A stretch of 64,000 bases of DNA. Source: Sciurus carolinensis. Taxonomy: Eukaryota; Chordata; Mammalia; Rodentia; Sciuridae. The position numbers and the translations under genes are program-made. A model generated the notes under the pieces. That model was not told the DNA's origin and ran no database searches. It saw nothing but the letters and a program-made list of their open reading frames with translations. Every line of letters starts with the position of its first letter. Position 1 is the first letter of the stretch. Positions 25,701 to 33,456 of the stretch are shown piece after piece. Location: assembly GCF_902686445.1 (NCBI RefSeq), contig NC_062226.1, positions 9,788,501 through 9,852,500 on the forward strand. The letters run 5' to 3'.

Positions 25701-28700
25701 AGTGCTGGGGATTGAACCCAGGGCCTTGTGCTTACACTCTACCAACTGAGCTATATCCCCAGCCCTTCTACTCATTTTTGTATTGAGTCAGTGAACTTTT
25801 TTCTTATGGATTTGGAGAAGGTCTTTCTATATGAAGATTAGTCCTTCATGATGTGTTTCAGATCTTTTCCTCAGTTCATCGATTGGCTTTTGATTTTAGT
25901 TGATGCTGCATTGTCCTATGCACAATTTTTCTGTAACTTTGTCAGTCTTAATAGGAAGGTCTTCTAGGTCACCAAAATAATTCATATTTTCTTTCACCAC
26001 TTTTATTGTTTAACTTTTTGCATTCACATCTTGGATGTATTTGGAATTTATCCTAGTGTGTGGCATGAAGTATTGAGTCAGCTTTTTTTCAAGATGCCAT
26101 CCAATTTTTTCCAGCCATTTTGAGTTGTTACTAGTATAGACACAGAAGTCCTAAGTGTTTTGGGTTTAATTTTGGACATTGGTTCTGTTCTATTGGTTTT
26201 CTGCATGCTTTTGTACTAGTGCCACACATTTTTAGTTATGTGGCTTTAAGGTATGCTTTAGACTTGGAGACTTTCCTCCTCTGCTTCTCTTTTTCAGTTT
26301 CCTGACTAATCTAATTTTTGCATATGAACTTTGGAATTACCTTTTCACTTGCAGGGAAAAAAGTATGTGGCTATTTTTATTGAGATGGGTTTAAATTTTA
26401 ATAAATTAGTATAATGCATTTTAGAATGGTTTTGCCTCTAAAAATAGTTTGTCTTTCCATTTGTTAAAGTGTTCATTTTTATCATGTAGGAGCATTTTAA
26501 AGTTTGCAAGTTTTTTTTTTTTTTTTTTTCCATTTCTTATTCTGTTTACTCCAGAAATTTTGTCTTTCTTGTTCCTTTATCAAACAGGGTATGATTTTAC
26601 TTCCCATGTAGATTGGCATTTAAGGAAAAAATATCCTTAATTATGCAAAGCATATTCTAGTTTTCCAGCTCACTTTTCACTGTAAGTCAGTACACTGGCA
26701 TTCCACTGTAAGAGTATCCTATATGAGCAGTTACTATGATCTGCAACAAGAGATGGACCGTAGCCTCATACACCAGCAATTCAGAGTTTGGAGCCTTCAA
26801 TGCAGAAAGGCAGAACCTAGATTTTGGAAATCCATCCTTGGATATCTGCTGTATATTGCCCAGTGACTATCTGCTTCTTAGTAGATAGTCAGATGACCTC
26901 CCCCAACAGGGCTGCCATCATATGTGTGCCTTTACTTAAAAATTAGTGTTCATTTAGTAAAAGACCCTTTCAGCAAGTACAGCATGGCCTTTAGATATGA
27001 AGTGACACATCTGCAGGGGTGCGGATGTTTCTGCAATGGTTCATGAGTTAAAGGGCCAAATCCATACCAGAGTACTTTGGGAAATTACTGAGTAACCACT
27101 GTTGATCAAAGCTTTAATGAAAGTTTTAAATTCTTATATATTACAGAATTTCACAAACTTGTTTGGACAGCCACTAGTCTGCTTGCTTTCTCCTACGGCA
27201 TACCCAAAAGCTTTACAAGGTATGTTCGCTCAGTGCCTGTTACACCTGTAGGTTGCAAATGAATAGTATCTGCATTTGAATAATACTGATCTTTGTTTTT
27301 CCCTCCCACAATGATTACAAGTGAATTTATGGTTTCAGTGTGGCAGGTGTCAATCTGACATATAACCAGAAACCTTGCCAGCAACCAGACTTTCCTAATG
27401 TGTTAGACCTTGAAATAATTCCTCCCTGAGAAAGAAGTGGTTGGTCTCTTGCTGTTGGGGACCTCATGATTTATAAACGGTAATTTTGATTTACAGGTGT
27501 GTGTTCTGATTTGCTTTTCATATCCATACATATCTTTGATTACATATTTTAGCCATCTTCTAAGACCATAGGATTGCTGGTCTAGGAAACTTCTCAGCTT
27601 ATGCCTCAGAGTTAGGAGAAGCTTTATGGCATAACTTTAAAGGGTTTACTTTTCTTCTCTACTTTTACCTCGTATTACTTTTTAACATAAAAGAACCTCT
27701 TCTAAGTCTGCCAGAGAGACAAGTTAGCAGCTGGGCCTTTCTCCAGTGGCTGAGAACTGACAGACTTTTTGCCCTTACTGATTTGTATTTCATAGGTAAC
27801 ACATAAGGCCTAATTCTAACTGGCAGTCATTTAGTGGGTGAAATTCTAAGCAACCTGAACGCTGTTCCAGCAGTACTTGTCACTGTCTCACTATCTCCCT
27901 GACTGTGAATAGTGCTGATGTCTCTCTGTGGGAGATGGTATTTTACTGCTACTTCCCAGCCAGAAGTCCTGTCTGCTGACATAGTTTGACACAGGAAGTG
28001 ATGGTCAGCATTTGAATGCCTGAGAGAAGCTGGAGACTTTCACCGTTGTTTTAAGGTAAGTTCTGCTGTTTAACAGGGAAAAACATATAGAAATACTAAG
28101 TTCATGTATCCAAAAGCCAGATTACTAAGGGATAGAACTTACCTTCAAACAACGGTAAAATTCTCCTGCTTTGAGGATTTTGTTATCCTGTTTCTTATTA
28201 TTTCTGGAGGAATGTAACCCCTTCAGCTACTTGTGCTTTTTGTTATCATTCTGTCCTATGGTGATGTAACTTTAGTTCAAATTACATGGTCAGGGCTGGG
28301 TGTGGTGACACTATAATCCCAGTGACTCAGGAGTCTGAGACAGGAGGATCGTAAGTTCAAGGTCAGCCTCAGCAACTTAGCAAGACCCCATCTCAAGATA
28401 AACTGGGGGGAAAAAAGGGGGAGGGGTGTATGTGTGGGTGTAGCTCAGCAGTAGAGAGTGCTTTCCTAGCATAGCATGCAAGAGGCCCTGGGTTTGATCT
28501 CCAGCATCACCAAAAAATCAAATAAATAAATAAAATACATGTTTAAGATTTGGGATGTAGCTCAGCGGTAGAATGCTTGCTTAGCATCTGTGAGCCTCTG
28601 GGTTCAATCCCCAGTGCTATGAAAACAAAACAAAAAATAGTTACATGGTCAAAGGGGTTAATACCAAGATTATTTATCTGAAACACTCTATTATGTAGAA

Positions 28701-31700
28701 GAGAAAAAACACAGACTTTAACATAGACTGAATTTGAATCCCCACCTAGCCACTTACTTGCTGTGTGACCTTGGGAAGTTACTCAGCCATTCTGTCCCTC
28801 AGCAATCTTATCTTTCAAATGGAAATAATAGTAGTACTTACCTCACAGAATAATGCTAGGTATTCAGTATGTACTATCATTATTATTAATATGCTTAGTT
28901 GTAATAAATGTCCCTTATACTTTTTCTTTAGGACCTTGTCCTTGTACTATAAAGATTAGACCTCAGATACATTAAATAAATTGTTCAATTATATAGGCAA
29001 GTTCAAAATTCTGATGTGACGATCATTTAGGATTTATCCAGTGGCATTATTGCTCCTCACCTCTGCAAAGGGGAATTTCCCTCCATGTAGGCACAAAACT
29101 AGCAAATAGGTAAGTAATTGGAATGCCAGATGAGGTTCCTGCACTTCAAGTATCTAAATCCTACAGCCCTTATTAGTCAAGGATTAGCTTCTTCTTTCAG
29201 CACAGTTATGCAACATGTATTTATCAGGCATCGTGTTAGGCTCTAGGGGGTAGACTCTGGTCTGGTACACACAGTCATGTTTCCCACAGAACCATGGTCT
29301 AGAAGGCCAAGAACCTAACAGGCAAGTGCCTAAGTGCTATACGTGTTTCATAGGAGGCGGCACAGGAACGCCTGCAGGGAGCTCCTAACCAGCATGTGAG
29401 GGCGAGACAGAGGGATCAGGTGGTGTCTAAAGTGGACGTCAAGGGCTCGCAGAATTACCTGAGGATGGGGAGTAACTGAACAAGAGTGTGCTGTAATCCT
29501 GAGATGAGAGAGCTCTTCTAGCTGAAGGGTACAGTTAGGGATCGTGCAACTGAAGATGAAAAATCTCTTAAAATTTGTTAAGTAATTTTAGTGGAGGACT
29601 ATGGGCATCAACAGAAATTTTATACAGAGGAGTAGCATGTAAGAGCGTTCAGTCAGCCCCCAGAGGATGAACTGGAGAGAAGCACTGATGGGAATAGGGA
29701 GATGGTGGTGGCCAGGGCATGGGCAGTGCCTGGGTGGCTGGCATCAAAGACTCTAAGCCCGGGGCTGGGGATGCAGCTTAGTTGGTAGAGTTGCAAGCAC
29801 AAGGCCCTGGGTTCAATCCCCAGCACCACAAAAAAAAAAAAAAAAAAAAAAAAAACAGACTCTATGCCCATCAAACCAACAATACTGTGATAAAGTGGTT
29901 GTAAGATGAAGGAAGAACAGGGAGGAGGAATAAACTATAGGTCTCTGGCTCAGCGCTAGTAGGAATAATGAGACTTGAGGAGAAGCACATTTGTGGCGAA
30001 CTAAAGGGGGAAGGGTTTTCTTAAAATTGCTGGCATGTTGGGCTGGGGTTGTGGCTCAGTGGTAGCACCCTCGCTTAGCACACGCGAGGCCCCAGGTTCA
30101 ATCCTCAGCACCACATAAAAGCTAAAAAAAGATATTGTGTCCACCTATAACTAAAGAATACATTTTTAAAAAATCTAAAAATATCTATTTCTTAAAAATT
30201 GCTGACATGTTGAGTTTGAGATGTCACTGACAGTTTGAACGAAGGAGACTAGAGCAACACTGTTCCATAAAACACAGAGAAAGTTACATATTTCATTTTA
30301 AATGTCTGGTACACACTAAACTAAAACAGGTGAAATGAGTGTAAATAATACGTCTTTTTGTACTTTGACTTGACTTTGAAATCTGGTGTGTCTCAGTGGA
30401 TCTTAACTTGGAGGAGTCGCATTTTAAGTGTCCACTAGATACCACAGGACACCATGGTGCTAGAACTAAGGAAGTCAGTCTGGGCCACATGGAGAGAATT
30501 ACAAATCAGTAGGCATATAAATGGTGACTAAAATAACAGCAGTTGGTATGATCAGCAGTATATAGGACCAAAGTAGGAGACTGTTGATATTTAAGGGCTA
30601 ATCAGAGAAAGCACAACTAACAAAGGAGAATGAAAATGAATGGTAACTGTAGTACTTATCCAAGAATTCTATCTTGGAGAGCCCATCAGGATAATCTATC
30701 ATGCCAGGCATGGTGTTGCACACCTGTAATCCCAGTGACATGGGAGGGTGAGGCAAGAGGACTGCAAGTTCAAGATCAGCCTCTACAATTTAGCAAGACC
30801 CTAAACAACTTAGGGAGACTCTCAAAATAAAAAATAAGGGCTGGGGTTGTGGCTCAGTGGAAGAGCGCTTGCCTAGCATGTGTAAGGCACTGGGTTCAAT
30901 CTCAGCACCACATATGAATAAATAAAGGTTCATCAATAACTAAAAAAAATAAATAAATAAAAAAGGGCTGGGGATGTGGTTTGGTGGTTCAGTGCCCCTG
31001 GGTTTAATCCCCCACCCCGAAAAAAAAATTATCTTGGCCACATTTGGATTAAATTTGTTAGTTGGGGTTAAAAAGTAGTAAGGAATATGTACATTTGTTT
31101 TCTAGACTCTAAAATAAAAGTTTGTTCAGCAGAAGACAACATGCTTGTTGTGTGTTTTTGTAGATTCTTGCAGAATCTGCCTTGTTGAATTATGTTTTAA
31201 CGATATAGCTTTAATTTTTTATATTATCAGTATACTAAAATGTTCCTCAGATGTATGTCTTACCTTTTGCAAAACTTCTGTCTATATATATAACATGTTT
31301 GTTATTGCAGATCAATCTCAACGAGGTAGCCTCTTCACTCTCTTTTTGAACAATCCTCTCATGGCCTTCCTGTTTGTCTCTGGATTGTCAAGCATGCGTA
31401 GAGGCCTATGGGAAAAATGTCAAGAATATCTTCGAAAAATCAACCGTGATATTGCCCAGCTACTGACCCATTCACGTTCAATAGGTACCCTACTAATCTA
31501 ACTGCACACATAACAGAATGTTCTGTAACGACTTAAAATGCTTACTTATTTTAAATTGTTTGAACTTTTAAAGGTATTTGTCCCAGGCAGGAAAGTCAAG
31601 GCTTTCCTGAAGTTTCTTCCCCTTTGAAATGTAGTTGTTATATAAGCCTCCTTTTACTGTCACCTTTGTCCTCTTTGCAGATCAGGCATTTCTCCAGTTT

Positions 31701-33424
31701 TTTGGAGATGAATTTCTTCGCTTACTTCTCACAAGATTTATCTTTTGTTCAGCCACCATGAGGATGCACAAGATTTTTCGGGTAGGCAAAGAATATTAAT
31801 TTACCATTTTCACTAATTTTACCATTTTAGTTATTTAAGAATCATGTATTATATTTTGCTTATATTAAAGAAAGTCTAAATAGATCAAAAGTAATGTTTA
31901 GAAATGAACATGTAAAGTATAAAGATTAATAATATCAAGACACATCTGAGTACCTGCCTTCCTACTTAAGAACATTTTCATTGACTTTGAAGCCCTCTCT
32001 AGGTCCTCTGATCCTATCTCCTTTGCAAATGCAATTGACATCTGAATTTTATGATTCAATTTGCTTTGCTTTATAATTTTGTCACATGTATTTGTGTTTT
32101 GTTTTGTTTTTACAGTACTGAGGATTGAACCCAGGGGCACTCAACTGTTAAGCTATATCCTCAGCCCTTGTTTATTTTATATTTTGATACAGAATCTGGC
32201 TAAGCTGCCCAGGCTGGCTTGAATTTGTGGTCCTCCTGCCTTAGCCTCCCAAGTACCTGGGCTTTAGAAGTGTGTACCACAGTGCTCAGCTTATGTTTGT
32301 ATTTCTGCACAAGATACTGATAGAAACATACTGCCTTTTTTCCTTCAGTTGTATTCTTGAGATTGAGCCATATTGATGACTACAGCTTTCTTTCATTTGT
32401 TTTGGCTACACAATATGAGGCATTATTAACTATATATCATAAATTACTTATCTATTCTACTGATAATGAATATGTGGATTGTTTCCAGGTTATTATTATA
32501 TAAATAATGCCGATATGAAATTCTCATGTCAGTTTCCTGGTGCACGTATGTAAAATGTTCTCTGTAGAATATACCTAATGGCAGCATTGCAAAGTTGGAG
32601 GATGTAAGCACATTTAGCATTTTCCAAAGTGGGTTCCTGTTCACACACACTAGCAGTGTGTAGAAGTTGCTATTACTCTGAATCTTCCTTGTTGAACTCA
32701 CCCTTTACATTTTGTGTGAATCTGGTGTATCTAGAATAGTAAGTTACTGTGGTTTAATTTTCATCTCCAGGATTACTGTCAAGGTTGAGCAACTTCTCCT
32801 AAGTGTTATTCTGTGTTCAAGTGTACTCAAGTCTTCTGCTTGACTTGATAGGTCATTTTGTTCTGTTTCTTTTTATGCATTCCTGTACCTACACAACATT
32901 GTTCATTGAGGTTTTTCAGATGTTAGCTAGCCAGGCATGGAGACACATACCTGTAATCTCAGTGACTCAGGAGACTGAGGCAGGAGGACTGCAAGTTGGA
33001 AGCCAGCCTCAGCAACTTAGTGAGACCCTCGGCATCTAATCAAGATCCTATCTCAAAAAATAAACAGGGCCGGGATGCGGCTCAGTGGTTAAGCAGCCCA
33101 GGTGCAATAATACCTCCAGTACATACCCCCCATCGCCGCCCCCCCAAAAAAAAGTCTGCTTATATTGTTTTTCCCACAGGTTTTAGGTCTTGTATTCCTG
33201 GTTCTTTGTACATCTACAAAATTTGTACATATACAAAACATAGAAAATAGACATTGTGAATTTTATTTGTTCATTCATTCATTTTTTTGTTACTAGGAAT
33301 TGACGCAGGGACACTTTACCCCTGAGCTATATCCCCAGTCCTTTTCATTTTTTAATTTTTTTATATGTATCTTTTGTACTGAGGATTTACCCAGAGGAGC
33401 TTTATTGCTGAGCCACATCCCTAA

Positions 33425-33456
<32 letters not shown>

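Larger units (their letters stand above)
14339..27146 (+). other. SCAI: Longest SCAI intron in the window
   Basis: Contains an LTR, L1 3' end, L1M, L2 and MIR pieces, SINEs and a (TGTA)-rich repeat, listed separately. Stretches 14340-15020, 16480-17700, 19860-20690, 23010-23340, 23460-23960 and 26660-27146 contain nothing I can identify. Confidence 0.7.
29200..30250 (-). mobile_element. L2 LINE, antisense, split by two SINEs
   Basis: atttatcaggcatcgtgtta, tacagaggagtagcatgtaa and gagtttgagatgtcactgac follow the antisense order of L2. Interrupted at 29760 and 30041. Confidence 0.6.
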
